From Streptomyces sp. NBC_00370 (lineage in GTDB: Bacteria; Actinomycetota; Actinomycetes; Streptomycetales; Streptomycetaceae): a stretch of 64,000 bases of DNA. The DNA lies in assembly GCF_036084755.1 (NCBI RefSeq), contig NZ_CP107968.1, positions 5,232,501-5,296,500 on the forward strand, read 5' to 3'. Positions 15,795-23,780 of the stretch are shown piece after piece (within the stretch, counting starts at the first letter, position 1; every line of letters begins with the position of its first letter). Below the pieces are notes generated by a model, which was given only the letters and a program-made list of their open reading frames with translations, made no database searches and was not told the DNA's origin. The translations under genes and the position numbers were made by a program.

Positions 15795-16958
15795 ATGACC
15801 GGAACGACACCAACCACGCAGCGCGGCAGAGCCAGCGCGGAGATCGATCTCGCCGCTCTGCGCGGCAATGTGCGCGCGCTGCGCGCCCGCGTCGGGCCGC
15901 GTACCGCGCTCATGGCGGTCGTGAAGTCCGACGCGTACGGGCATGGCATGGTGCCCAGCGCCCGCGCGGCGCAGGCGGCCGGCGCGGCCTGGCTGGGGAC
16001 GGCGACACCGCACGAGGCGCTGGCGCTGCGGGCCGCCGGTGTCGGGGGGCGGCTGATGTGCTGGCTCTGGACACCCGGCGACCCCTGGCGCGAGGGCATC
16101 GAGGCCGACCTCGACATGTCGGTCAGCGCGATGTGGGCGCTGCGCGAGGTGGTGGCGGCGGCGCGTGCGGCGGGGCGGCCCGCCCGTATCCAGCTCAAGG
16201 CCGACACCGGCCTCGGCCGCAACGGCTGCCAGCCCGCCGACTGGCCGGAACTCGTCGGCGCCGCGCTCGCCGCGCGGGCCGAGGGGGCCGTCGAGGTGAC
16301 CGGGCTGTGGTCGCACTTCGCGTGCGCCGACGAGCCGGGCCACCCGTCCGTCGCCGCGCAACTGGACGTCTTCCACGAGATGGTCGGCTACGCGGAGAAG
16401 GAGGGCGTCGAGCCCGAGGTGCGGCACATCGCCAACTCCGCCGCCACCCTGACCGTCCCCGAGTCGCACTTCGACCTCGTACGGGCCGGCATCGCCACGT
16501 ACGGCATCTCGCCCAGCCCCGAGCTGGGCACCTCGCGCGACTTCGGGCTGCGCCCGGTGATGACGCTCGCCGCCTCCGTCGCGCTGGTGAAGCGGGTGCC
16601 GGAGGGACACGGCGTCAGCTACGGGCACACGTACCGCACGGCGGGCGAGACGACGCTCGGACTCGTACCGCTCGGGTACGCCGACGGCATCCCCCGGCAC
16701 GCCTCCGGGCGCGGCCCGGTGCTCGTCGGCGGTGCCTGGCGGCGGGTGGCGGGGCGGGTCGCCATGGACCAGTTCGTGGTCGACATGGGCGACGACACGG
16801 TCGAGGCGGGCGCTCCCGCCGTCCTGTTCGGCCCCGGCGACAACGGCGAGCCGACCGCCGAGGACTGGGCGGAGGCCGCGCAGACCATCGCGTACGAGAT
16901 CGTCACCCGGATCGGCGCGCGGGTGCCGCGGGTGTATGTGAACGAGGATCCCGTGTGA
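15795..16958 (+). CDS. alr: Alanine racemase
   Basis: A 387-residue fold-type III PLP enzyme that interconverts L- and D-alanine for peptidoglycan. The PLP-lysine motif AVVKSDAYGHG is at about 36-46, and the second catalytic Tyr is in GVSYGHTYRT (about 272-281). Other landmarks are LKADTGLGRNG, RHIANSAAT and GRVAMDQFVVD. An ATG at 15795 was chosen because it begins just before the conserved RASAEIDLAALRGNV. It is divergent from the ArsR gene and followed 62 bases later by a hydrolase in the same direction. Confidence 0.96.
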   Translation: MTGTTPTTQRGRASAEIDLAALRGNVRALRARVGPRTALMAVVKSDAYGHGMVPSARAAQAAGAAWLGTATPHEALALRAAGVGGRLMCWLWTPGDPWREGIEADLDMSVSAMWALREVVAAARAAGRPARIQLKADTGLGRNGCQPADWPELVGAALAARAEGAVEVTGLWSHFACADEPGHPSVAAQLDVFHEMVGYAEKEGVEPEVRHIANSAATLTVPESHFDLVRAGIATYGISPSPELGTSRDFGLRPVMTLAASVALVKRVPEGHGVSYGHTYRTAGETTLGLVPLGYADGIPRHASGRGPVLVGGAWRRVAGRVAMDQFVVDMGDDTVEAGAPAVLFGPGDNGEPTAEDWAEAAQTIAYEIVTRIGARVPRVYVNEDPV

Positions 16959-17020
16959 TCCCGCTCGGGTGAACCACCGCACGAAGGGGAAGACAAGCCA
17001 GGACAGCGAGGAGCGGCACG

Positions 17021-18280
17021 TTGAGCAAGGGAAGCGCGGCGGGGGACGCGGCGGCTGTCGCGGCCGCCACGGTGACGATGTCGAGGGACGCTGCCGCCGG
17101 GAACTGGAGCAGGGCCGGTGTGGCCGGCGTCGCCATAGGCGTGATCGCGGCGGGCGCCGCTGCCGGTATCGCGATGGACCGCCTCGCCGTGGGCCGTGGC
17201 ATGCGGAAGAAGGCGCGCCTCGCGCTCGACGCGACGGGCCCGTACGGCGCGCTGCGCGGCGCCCCCGGCAAGGCCGTCGCCGACGACGGCACGCAGCTCT
17301 ACTACGAGACCGACGAGCTGGACGACCTGCCCGATCCGGCCGCCGACGCGCCGCGCAGGCGGCGGCTGTTCGGCCGTAAGGCGCCCGCGCCCGTCACGGT
17401 CGTCTTCAGCCACGGCTACTGCCTCAACCAGGACTCCTGGCACTTCCAGCGTGCCGCGCTGCGCGGTCTGGTCCGTACCGTCCACTGGGACCAGCGCAGC
17501 CACGGCCGGTCGGGGCGCGGAGTCGCCCAGCGCGGCCCCGGCGCCGTGCCGGTCACCATCGAGCAGCTGGGCCGCGATCTGAAGGCCGTCATCGACGCTG
17601 CGGCGCCCGAGGGGCCGCTGGTGCTGGTCGGGCACTCGATGGGCGGGATGACGATGATGGCCCTCGCCGACCAGTACCCGGAGCTGGTGCGGGAGCGGGT
17701 CGTCGCTGTCGCCCTCGTCGGCACGTCGAGCGGGAGGCTCGGCGAGGTCAACTACGGTCTGCCGGTGGCCGGTGTGAACGCCGTACGGCGGGTGCTGCCC
17801 GGGGTGCTGAAGGCGCTGGGTTCGCAGCCCGAGCTGGTCGAGCGCGGCCGGCGGGCCAGCGCCGATCTGTTCGCCGGGCTGATCAAGCGCTACTCGTTCA
17901 GCTCGAAGGACGTGGACCCGGCCGTCGCGCGGTTCGCGGAGCGGATGATCGAGGGCACCCCGATCGATGTGGTCGCCGAGTTCTACCCGGCCTTCGCGGA
18001 CCACGACAAGACCGGGGCGCTGGCGGAGTTCCGCGAGGTGCCGGCGCTGGTGCTGGCGGGCGAGAGCGATCTGGTGACGCCCAGTACGCACAGCGAGGCC
18101 ATCCAGGACCTGCTGCCGGACGCCGAGCTGGTGCTGGTGCCCGACGCGGGCCACCTGGTGATGCTGGAGCACCCGGAGGTCGTCACCGACCGGCTCGCGG
18201 ACCTGCTGACCCGGGCGGGTGCCGTGCCCGCCGGGGCTAACGTTGACCCCCATGGAAGCACCGCACGGCCCGGCGGCTGA
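17021..18280 (+). CDS. Alpha/beta hydrolase, membrane-anchored
   Basis: A 419-residue serine hydrolase. The nucleophile elbow is GHSMGG (about 206-211), the acid is in the VLAGESDLVTP region and the histidine is in PDAGHLVMLEHPE. Residues 28-52 form a hydrophobic Gly/Ala-rich stretch (AGVAGVAIGVIAAGAAAGIAM) that could anchor or export the protein. It starts at TTG with GAGGAG upstream. Its 3' end overlaps the start of tsaE by 29 bases, so the alr-hydrolase-tsaE run looks like one transcript. The substrate is unknown. Confidence 0.88.
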   Translation: MSKGSAAGDAAAVAAATVTMSRDAAAGNWSRAGVAGVAIGVIAAGAAAGIAMDRLAVGRGMRKKARLALDATGPYGALRGAPGKAVADDGTQLYYETDELDDLPDPAADAPRRRRLFGRKAPAPVTVVFSHGYCLNQDSWHFQRAALRGLVRTVHWDQRSHGRSGRGVAQRGPGAVPVTIEQLGRDLKAVIDAAAPEGPLVLVGHSMGGMTMMALADQYPELVRERVVAVALVGTSSGRLGEVNYGLPVAGVNAVRRVLPGVLKALGSQPELVERGRRASADLFAGLIKRYSFSSKDVDPAVARFAERMIEGTPIDVVAEFYPAFADHDKTGALAEFREVPALVLAGESDLVTPSTHSEAIQDLLPDAELVLVPDAGHLVMLEHPEVVTDRLADLLTRAGAVPAGANVDPHGSTARPGG

Positions 18281-18785
18281 CGCCGGCACCACCGCCGCCC
18301 ACACCCTCACCGTCGATTCGCCCGAGCTGATGGCCGATCTCGGCCGCGCCCTGGCCGCCGTGCTGCGCCCCGGCGACCTCGTCATGCTCACGGGTGAACT
18401 CGGCGCGGGGAAGACGACGCTCACCCGGGGGCTCGGCGCCGGGCTCGGGGTGCGGGGCGCCGTCACGTCCCCGACCTTCGTGATCGCGCGCGTCCACCCG
18501 TCGCTGACCGGCGGGCCCGCGCTGGTCCATGTCGACGCGTACCGGCTCGGCGGCGGACTCGACGAGATGGAGGACCTCGACCTCGACGTGTCGCTGCCCG
18601 ACTCCGTGGTGGTGGTGGAGTGGGGCGACGGCAAGGTGGAGGAGCTGTCCGACGACCGGCTGCACGTCGTCATCGACCGGGTTGCGGGCGACACGGACGA
18701 CGACCGCCGGGTGGTCACGCTGACCGGGTACGGCAGCCGCTGGGCGGAGGCGGAAGTCGCCGCGCTGGCACGGCAGGGCCGCTGA
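18252..18785 (+). CDS. tsaE: tRNA threonylcarbamoyladenosine biosynthesis ATPase TsaE
   Basis: A 177-residue P-loop protein required with TsaB and TsaD for t6A37 formation in ANN-decoding tRNAs. The Walker A motif is TGELGAGKTTLTRGLG (about 48-63). SPTFVI (switch) and the HVDAYRL motif follow, then VVVVEWGDG, all characteristic of TsaE. ATG 18252 is used; it lies inside the end of the hydrolase gene. tsaB, rimI and tsaD follow about 1 kb downstream on the same strand, split from it by two genes that are not known t6A factors. Confidence 0.95.
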   Translation: MEAPHGPAADAGTTAAHTLTVDSPELMADLGRALAAVLRPGDLVMLTGELGAGKTTLTRGLGAGLGVRGAVTSPTFVIARVHPSLTGGPALVHVDAYRLGGGLDEMEDLDLDVSLPDSVVVVEWGDGKVEELSDDRLHVVIDRVAGDTDDDRRVVTLTGYGSRWAEAEVAALARQGR

Positions 18786-18871
18786 CCCACCTTTCCGGGG
18801 AAGATTCCGACAAGACGTCGGCAAAATGTTGCGCACGCCGGTCCTGGCGTGTTCACATGGTTGGAGAGACA

Positions 18872-18891
18872 TGGTTAGGTCTACCTAACCA
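18872..18891. promoter_or_regulatory. Perfect 20-bp palindrome upstream of a small gene
   Basis: TGGTTAGGT-CT-ACCTAACCA has two 9-bp arms around a CT centre. It ends 30 bases before the ATG of the 60-residue gene, where it could act as an operator. The TTAGGT/ACCTAA halves recall DtxR/DmdR iron boxes, but their arrangement differs from the published 19-bp box, so the binding protein is uncertain. Confidence 0.6.
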
Positions 18892-18921
18892 GGCCTGCCC
18901 CCGGAGCCTCAGGAGGCATCC

Positions 18922-19104
18922 ATGCCGGCGCCAGACAGCGAACCGCGTCCGCAGCGTCGCCCGCAGCCGTCGGACGTGTCGATGAAGGACCTCTTGGCGT
19001 CCTGTGCGGCGGCCTCGGCCGTATCGACACCGCCCGACGAGCCGTCGGCCGTGTCGGCGCGGGCCGAACAGGAACGTGCCGGGGCGCGGCTCGACGCGGC
19101 GTAA
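18922..19104 (+). CDS. Small uncharacterised protein, 60 residues
   Basis: An ATG five bases after a consensus AGGAGG (18911-18916) opens a 60-residue frame. The sequence is Pro/Arg/Ser-rich at the start and Ala/Glu-rich later (MKDLLASCAAASAVS around 21-35), probably disordered or helical, with one Cys and no membrane segment. The strong ribosome-binding site, preceding palindrome and genuine gap between tsaE and the next gene support it as real. It converges on the 184-residue gene. No function is recognised. Confidence 0.65.
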   Translation: MPAPDSEPRPQRRPQPSDVSMKDLLASCAAASAVSTPPDEPSAVSARAEQERAGARLDAA

Positions 19105-19118
19105 TTCCGGCTTCGGCG

Positions 19119-19673
19119 CTACCGGACGACGACGACCTTCGACGTGACGGTCGTGAACGACCACAGCGCGTCGCCGTCCGCCCGCTTCATCCTGACCCCG
19201 CCGGTCTTCGACGTCGGGTCCGGGCTCGGCATGGTGTTGTCCAGCGCGGCGCTGAACCCGATCGTCGCCCCGCCCACCGTCGCGAACCGCACCACATGCT
19301 CGATCGGAACGCCGTCGGAGCCCGCGGTCTGTCCGGTCCGGCTCGTCACCGCGTACGCGCCGGGCTTCGGGTTGATCGTGCTCGGCATGACGGGGAACGT
19401 CCGCTGCGCCTTGCCGCTCGCCGACACGAGCCACACCCGCCGGGCCTTCAGCGCGTACACGACCCGCTTGCCCGTGCCCGACGTGGCCGGGACGACCAGC
19501 GGGTCGGGCTTCTTGACGGGGGAGCCGGACGGGCCTGGGGCCGCCGAACTCGGTGCGGCGGGCTTGGCCAGGCTGTCGGGTACGTTCGCCGACGCCTGGT
19601 AGGCGAGGAAGCCCACGGCGGCGAGAGCCGCAGCGGTGAGCCCGGCCACGATTCCCGAGCTGCGCTTGGGCAC
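19119..19673 (-). CDS. Secreted L,D-transpeptidase-like protein without catalytic residues
   Basis: A 184-residue protein with a signal peptide or membrane anchor (basic MPKRSS, then IVAGLTAAALAAVGFLAY) and a Pro/Ala/Ser linker (about 35-60). A domain that follows the YkuD/L,D-transpeptidase pattern comes next: RVWLVSASGKAQRTFPVMPST, PKPGAYAVTSR, GGATIGFSAAL and a C-terminal TGGVRMKRADGDALWSF ending in VVVV. In active enzymes the corresponding motif is SHGCIRM, with an upstream His. Here the Cys and both His residues are absent. It is likely a non-catalytic cell-wall-associated protein; identification rests on pattern only. Confidence 0.7.
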   Translation of the reverse strand: MPKRSSGIVAGLTAAALAAVGFLAYQASANVPDSLAKPAAPSSAAPGPSGSPVKKPDPLVVPATSGTGKRVVYALKARRVWLVSASGKAQRTFPVMPSTINPKPGAYAVTSRTGQTAGSDGVPIEHVVRFATVGGATIGFSAALDNTMPSPDPTSKTGGVRMKRADGDALWSFTTVTSKVVVVR

Positions 19674-19776
19674 CTTGATCCACCTCTCGTACGTATGACT
19701 GCCTGGTGACGGTAGCAGCAGCCGGGTGACGCTCAGGGGCGCCGTGCCTGGCGCTCAGGAGCCGTAGGCTGTTTGC

Positions 19777-20430
19777 GTGCTTCTGCTTGCTGTCGATACC
19801 GCCACACCAGCCGTGACCGTCGCCCTCCACGACGGCACGTCCGTCATCGCCGAGGAGAGTCAGGTCGACGCGCGCCGCCACGGCGAGCTGCTGCTCCCCG
19901 CCGTCGACCGGGTGCTCGCCGGCGCCGGGATGCGGCTCGACGCCGTGACGGATGTGGTCGTCGGCGTCGGACCAGGACCGTACACGGGCCTGCGCGTGGG
20001 GCTCGCCACCGCCGTCACCTTCGGCTCCGTGCTCGGCGTTCCGGTGCACGGGCTGTGCACGCTGGACGGCCTCGCGTACGCGGCGGGGCTCGAAGGCCCG
20101 TTCGCCGTCGCCACCGACGCGCGCCGCAAGGAGGTCTACTGGGCGCGGTACGCGGACGCCCGTACCCGTACCGGCGAACCGGCGGTCGACCGACCCGCCG
20201 ACATCGCCGAACAGCTCGCCGGGCTGCCCGTGGTGGGCGCCGGCGCGCTGCTCTACCCGGACTCCTTCCCCGACGCCCGCGCCCCCGAGCATCAGTCGGC
20301 GGCGGCGCTCGCCGCGCTGGCCGCCGAGCGACTGGCGGCGGGCGGGGAGTTCCTGCCGCCGCTGCCGCTCTATCTGCGCAGGCCCGACGCGCAGGTCCCG
20401 AAGAACTACAAGGTGGTCACTCCGAAGTGA
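19777..20430 (+). CDS. tsaB: tRNA threonylcarbamoyladenosine biosynthesis protein TsaB
   Basis: A 217-residue ASKHA-fold partner of TsaD. The N-terminal LLLAVDTATPAVTVAL, the VGVGPGPYTGLRVGLATA loop (about 65-82) and VATDARRKEVYWARY are TsaB signatures. It lacks the metal-binding residues of TsaD, as expected for this non-catalytic dimerisation partner. The start is GTG 19777, in a 103-base divergent gap with the transpeptidase-like gene. Its stop overlaps the rimI GTG by four bases. Confidence 0.95.
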   Translation: MLLLAVDTATPAVTVALHDGTSVIAEESQVDARRHGELLLPAVDRVLAGAGMRLDAVTDVVVGVGPGPYTGLRVGLATAVTFGSVLGVPVHGLCTLDGLAYAAGLEGPFAVATDARRKEVYWARYADARTRTGEPAVDRPADIAEQLAGLPVVGAGALLYPDSFPDARAPEHQSAAALAALAAERLAAGGEFLPPLPLYLRRPDAQVPKNYKVVTPK

Positions 20431-20939
20431 CCGATACCGAGCGCCCGTCCGTGCCGTTGCGCGAGATGCGCTGGTGGGACATCGAGCCCGTACTGACCCT
20501 TGAGCACGAGCTGTTCCCCGAGGACGCCTGGTCCACGGGCATGTTCTGGTCGGAGCTGGCCCACGCGCGCGGCCCGCACGCCACCCGGCGCTACGTCGTC
20601 GCCGACGACGGCGAGCGCATCGTCGGCTACGCGGGCCTCGCCGCGGCCGGCGGGCTCGGTGACGTCCAGACGATCGGTGTGGCCCGCGACCACTGGGGCG
20701 GCGGTCTCGGCGCCCGGCTGCTCACCGACCTGCTGCAGCACGCCACCGCCTTCGAGTGCGAGGAGGTGCTGCTCGAAGTGCGGGTCGACAACTACCGCGC
20801 GCAGAAGCTGTACGAGCGCTTCGGCTTCGAGCCCATCGGCTTCCGGCGCGGCTACTACCAGCCGGGCAATGTGGACGCGCTCGTCATGCGCCTCCATATG
20901 CAAGGACTCCACATACAAGGAACTGAGAACCATGGCTGA
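20427..20939 (+). CDS. rimI: Ribosomal-protein-alanine N-acetyltransferase RimI
   Basis: A 170-residue GNAT acetyltransferase. RimI acetylates the N-terminal Ala of ribosomal protein S18 in E. coli, and the gene is typically linked to tsaB and tsaD. The LREMRWWDIEPVLTLEHELFPEDAWS start, the acetyl-CoA loop GVARDHWGGGLGARLL (about 86-101) and the C-terminal NYRAQKLYERFGFEPIGFRRGYYQP are all present. GTG 20427 overlaps the tsaB stop (GTGA) and its end overlaps tsaD by 8 bases. The cluster is therefore translationally coupled. Confidence 0.94.
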   Translation: MTDTERPSVPLREMRWWDIEPVLTLEHELFPEDAWSTGMFWSELAHARGPHATRRYVVADDGERIVGYAGLAAAGGLGDVQTIGVARDHWGGGLGARLLTDLLQHATAFECEEVLLEVRVDNYRAQKLYERFGFEPIGFRRGYYQPGNVDALVMRLHMQGLHIQGTENHG

Positions 20940-22017
20940 CGAACCTCTCGTCCTCGGCATCGAGACGTCCTGCGACGAGACCGGCGTCGGCATCGTGCGC
21001 GGGACGACCCTGCTCGCCGACGCCGTCGCCTCCAGCGTGGACGAGCACGCCCGGTTCGGCGGAGTGGTGCCCGAGGTCGCCTCCCGGGCGCATCTGGAGG
21101 CCATGGTCCCCACCATCGAGCGCGCCCTGAAAGACGCCGGGATCGCCGCGCGCGACCTGGACGGGATCTCCGTGACGGCGGGCCCGGGGCTCGCCGGGGC
21201 GCTGCTGGTGGGCGTATCGGCGGCGAAGGCGTACGCGTACGCGCTCGGCAAGCCGCTCTACGGCGTCAACCACCTGGCCTCGCACATCTGCGTCGACCAG
21301 CTGGAGCACGGGCCGCTGCCCGAGCCGACGATGGCGCTCCTGGTCAGCGGCGGCCACTCGTCGCTGCTGCTCGCGCCGGACATCACCGCCGACGTACGGC
21401 CGCTGGGCGCGACCATCGACGACGCGGCGGGCGAGGCGTTCGACAAGATCGCGCGCGTGCTGCAGCTCGGCTTCCCGGGCGGCCCGGTGATCGACCGGCT
21501 CGCCCGGGAGGGCGACCCGGCGGCCATCGCGTTCCCGCGCGGCCTCACGGGGCCGCGCGACGCGGCGTACGACTTCTCGTTCTCCGGCCTCAAGACGTCG
21601 GTCGCGCGCTGGATCGAGGCGAAGCGGAAGGCCGGCGAGGAGGTTCCGGTACGGGATGTGGCGGCGTCGTTCCAGGAGGCGGTCGTCGACGTGCTGACCC
21701 GTAAGGCGGTCCGCGCCTGCAAGGACGAGGGCGTCGACCATCTGATGATCGGCGGCGGTGTCGCCGCCAACTCCCGGCTGCGGGCGCTGGCGGCCGAACG
21801 GTGCGAGCGCGCGGGCATCCGGCTGCGGGTGCCGCGGCCCGGGCTGTGCACGGACAACGGCGCGATGGTCGCCGCGCTCGGCGCCGAGATGGTGGCACGG
21901 GGGCGGGCGCCGTCGGACTGGGACCTGTCGGCCGACTCCTCGCTGCCGGTGACGGAGACACACGTACCGGGCCACGACCACCTGCACGAGCTGAGCAAGG
22001 ACAACCTGTACTCATGA
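20932..22017 (+). CDS. tsaD: tRNA N6-adenosine threonylcarbamoyltransferase TsaD
   Basis: A 361-residue catalytic subunit that transfers the threonylcarbamoyl group to A37 of tRNA. VLGIETSCDETGVGIV is at the N-terminus. The metal-binding HxxxH is in GVNHLASHICV (about 107-117), the nucleotide-binding loop is LLVSGGHSSLL, and the C-terminal GGGVAANSRLR and CTDNGAMVAALG complete the active site. ATG 20932 lies within the end of rimI. The ATGA overlap with the next small gene continues the coupled run. Confidence 0.96.
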   Translation: MADEPLVLGIETSCDETGVGIVRGTTLLADAVASSVDEHARFGGVVPEVASRAHLEAMVPTIERALKDAGIAARDLDGISVTAGPGLAGALLVGVSAAKAYAYALGKPLYGVNHLASHICVDQLEHGPLPEPTMALLVSGGHSSLLLAPDITADVRPLGATIDDAAGEAFDKIARVLQLGFPGGPVIDRLAREGDPAAIAFPRGLTGPRDAAYDFSFSGLKTSVARWIEAKRKAGEEVPVRDVAASFQEAVVDVLTRKAVRACKDEGVDHLMIGGGVAANSRLRALAAERCERAGIRLRVPRPGLCTDNGAMVAALGAEMVARGRAPSDWDLSADSSLPVTETHVPGHDHLHELSKDNLYS

Positions 22018-22268
22018 CCGTCGCACTGATGTGGGAGGCGAAGGCGGCGCCCGGCCGGGGCGCCGACCTGCTGGCCTGGGTACGGGCGCTGGAGCGCCCC
22101 TCGCCCGCGCCGCTGCGCAGCGAGGTACTGCGCGCCCCGCAGGACCGGGTCCTGGTCCTCACCTGGTGGGACGCCCCCTACGACGCGGAGCTGCCCGAAC
22201 TGCCCGAGCCGGCCGACGACTTGGTGGCGCGGGCGGTGCACCGCTGGCGGTTCGAGACGGTGGAGTAG
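22014..22268 (+). CDS. Small uncharacterised protein coupled to tsaD
   Basis: An 84-residue protein whose ATG overlaps the tsaD stop (ATGA). It begins TVALMWEAKAAPGRGADLLAWV and has the feel of a small alpha/beta (antibiotic-monooxygenase-like or ferredoxin-like) fold, with RVLVLTWWD in the middle, but I cannot assign a family. It is rich in Trp (five or so), has no signal peptide or membrane segment, and is conserved in context only as the last cistron of the t6A operon here. Confidence 0.7.
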   Translation: MTVALMWEAKAAPGRGADLLAWVRALERPSPAPLRSEVLRAPQDRVLVLTWWDAPYDAELPELPEPADDLVARAVHRWRFETVE

Positions 22269-22362
22269 AAGAATCCTCCGGCGTGTGTCGATGCGGGCTC
22301 CCCTCGATCGACGTAAGGGTGAGAGGCGGGGAACAGCCCGCCCAGCACATCGAGGAGTCACC

Positions 22363-22719
22363 ATGCCGCGCTTTCTTTCCATGATCTGCAACGACGAGAA
22401 CAACCACCCCGCAGGCGGCCCGAGCGACGCGCTCATGGAGGGCATGGGCAAGCTGATCGAGGAGATGACCGAGGCGGGCGTCATGCTCGAAACGGGCGGC
22501 CTCCTGCCGACGTCGAAGTCGGCACGCGTAGGGCAGCGCGGCGGGCAGATCGCGGTGACCGACGGGCCCTTCACGGAGACCAAGGAGGTCGTCGGCGGCT
22601 ACATGATCCTGCGCGCGGACGATCTGGCCCAGGCGGTGGAGTGGTCCCGCAAGTTCATCGAGCTGCACGAACCGGAGTGGGAGATCGCCTGCGAGGTCCG
22701 CGAGATCGTCGGCGCCTGA
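22363..22719 (+). CDS. YCII/DGPF-domain protein
   Basis: A 118-residue protein with the YCII-related (DGPF) fold: PRFLSMICNDE at the start, then GGLLPTSKSARV and the signature TDGPFTETKEVVGGYMILRADDLAQAVEW. These proteins are often annotated as dehydratase-like, and some are encoded beside ECF sigma factors, but no reaction is established. CGAGGAG lies about 7 bases before the ATG. Its stop codon is followed immediately by palindromic repeat copy B. Confidence 0.9.
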   Translation: MPRFLSMICNDENNHPAGGPSDALMEGMGKLIEEMTEAGVMLETGGLLPTSKSARVGQRGGQIAVTDGPFTETKEVVGGYMILRADDLAQAVEWSRKFIELHEPEWEIACEVREIVGA

Positions 22720-23181
22720 CGGTTCGCCGTCCGGCGGTGTCGCCGTCCGGCGGGGGCGGCCGGGTTCGGTGGTTGCGGTTGTCGTCGTCCGTGTCGGTGT
22801 CCGGGTCCTGCGGAGGGGGGTGTCCGGACTGCTTGTCGCATGAGCTCCTTCGCTTTACGTCCGGACACCCCCCTCCTCCGGCCCCGGCCCCCTCCCCCCG
22901 GTGGTCGGGCACGCCCGTCCGCGTCGCCGCGGGTGAGCGGTGCCCTGCGGGCAGCGGGTCCGGGCAGCCCCCCCGATGGGGCGGGGGCTGAAGGGGGTCG
23001 TGCAGGGGTGGTGTCCGGAGCGTAGAGCGTGATTTGTGGCGCATCTTTGCGGTGGCTCCGCGTCTGGGGAGTACGCGCCGTAAATCATGCAGCGCAGGAC
23101 ACGACCCCGGAACGACACCCGGCAACAACCGCAACCAAAACCGCCAACCGACACCGCGCCGGACGGCGACACCGCGCCGCG
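22720..23181. repeat. Large palindromic intergenic repeat, copy B
   Basis: This 462-base gap between the convergent DGPF and MarR genes repeats the plan of copy A. Its 102-base block (22803-22904) and 62-base block (22985-23046) are identical to copy A. The perfect 18-bp stem is at 22812-22829 and 22859-22876. Further right, GCGTGATTTGTGGCGC (about 23026-23041) is imperfectly inverted at GCGCCGTAAATCATGC, as in copy A. Only one 83-bp-type unit is present. Both ends adjoin stop codons, and both read outward-in as GGTT(T)CGCCGTCCG or a close variant. Confidence 0.85.
22812..22876. terminator. Perfect 18-bp stem inside repeat copy B
   Basis: The same GGAGGGGGGTGTCCGGAC stem and 29-base loop as copy A, placed 93 bases after the DGPF stop. 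It could terminate transcription from either convergent gene. Confidence 0.6.
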
Positions 23182-23709
23182 TCAGTCCGACGCCAAGTCG
23201 TCCGTAGCCACCCGGCCCGCGTCCACCGTGCGCCGCAAGAAGTCGGCCAGGACCTCCAGCTCCGCATCCGCGTACCCCGCGCAGATCGAGTCCATCGCGG
23301 TGTTCATCCCCGCGTAGAGCCCGAACAGCTCGCCCGTTCGGTCGCGCAACGCCCGTACCAGCACAGCGCGGCGGTCCGACGCGTCCCGCTCGCGCGCGAT
23401 CCAGCCGCCGCGCTCCAGCCGGTCGAGGATGCCGGTCATGGTCGCCGGATGCAGGCCGGCGCGGCGCGCCAGCGAGCTGGGGCCGATCGGCCCGTGCCGG
23501 GTGATCAGGTCAAGACAGTCCACATCGACCTCTTTGAGGTCCAGCCGGGCGCCGACCCGGTTGTTCAGCAGCGACAGCTGGACGCTCAGCTCCCGGAGCG
23601 ACTCCTTCACCGAGACCCCGAGCCGTCTGCGGGCGCGCGCGTCACCGGCCGCACCACCGGCCGGGTCCACGGCCGCACCGTCGAGCCCTTCTGATTCTAC
23701 GGAACTCAT
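23182..23709 (-). CDS. MarR-family transcriptional regulator
   Basis: A 175-residue regulator with a winged helix-turn-helix at about 60-130: LDLITRHGPIGPSSLARRAGLHPATMTGILDRLERGGWIARERDASDRRAVLV. The DxRxxxV wing is classic MarR. The N-terminal 35 residues are a Gly/Ala-rich extension. The gene starts at ATG 23709 and is divergent from an NmrA-like reductase with 71 bases between, the usual arrangement for a repressor of its neighbour. Confidence 0.93.
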   Translation of the reverse strand: MSSVESEGLDGAAVDPAGGAAGDARARRRLGVSVKESLRELSVQLSLLNNRVGARLDLKEVDVDCLDLITRHGPIGPSSLARRAGLHPATMTGILDRLERGGWIARERDASDRRAVLVRALRDRTGELFGLYAGMNTAMDSICAGYADAELEVLADFLRRTVDAGRVATDDLASD

Positions 23710-23780
23710 ATGATATTCTCCACGTAAGATATGGACTTCATGGACCAGGGTACCCCGAGGGGTGCCTGGAGAGGTACGCC
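23710..23780. promoter_or_regulatory. AT-rich divergent control region, MarR / NmrA-like
   Basis: The gap includes an AT-rich segment (about 23708-23735) that stands out from the GC-rich surroundings. The segments CATATGATATTC and GTAAGATATGG form an imperfect inverted pair, the size and shape of a MarR operator, overlapping the presumed promoters of both genes. No exact consensus is claimed. Confidence 0.5.

Noticed and set aside
18872..18891. Definite iron box for DmdR
   Set aside because: The half sites are similar, but the centre and overall order do not match the standard 19-bp iron box well enough to name the regulator.
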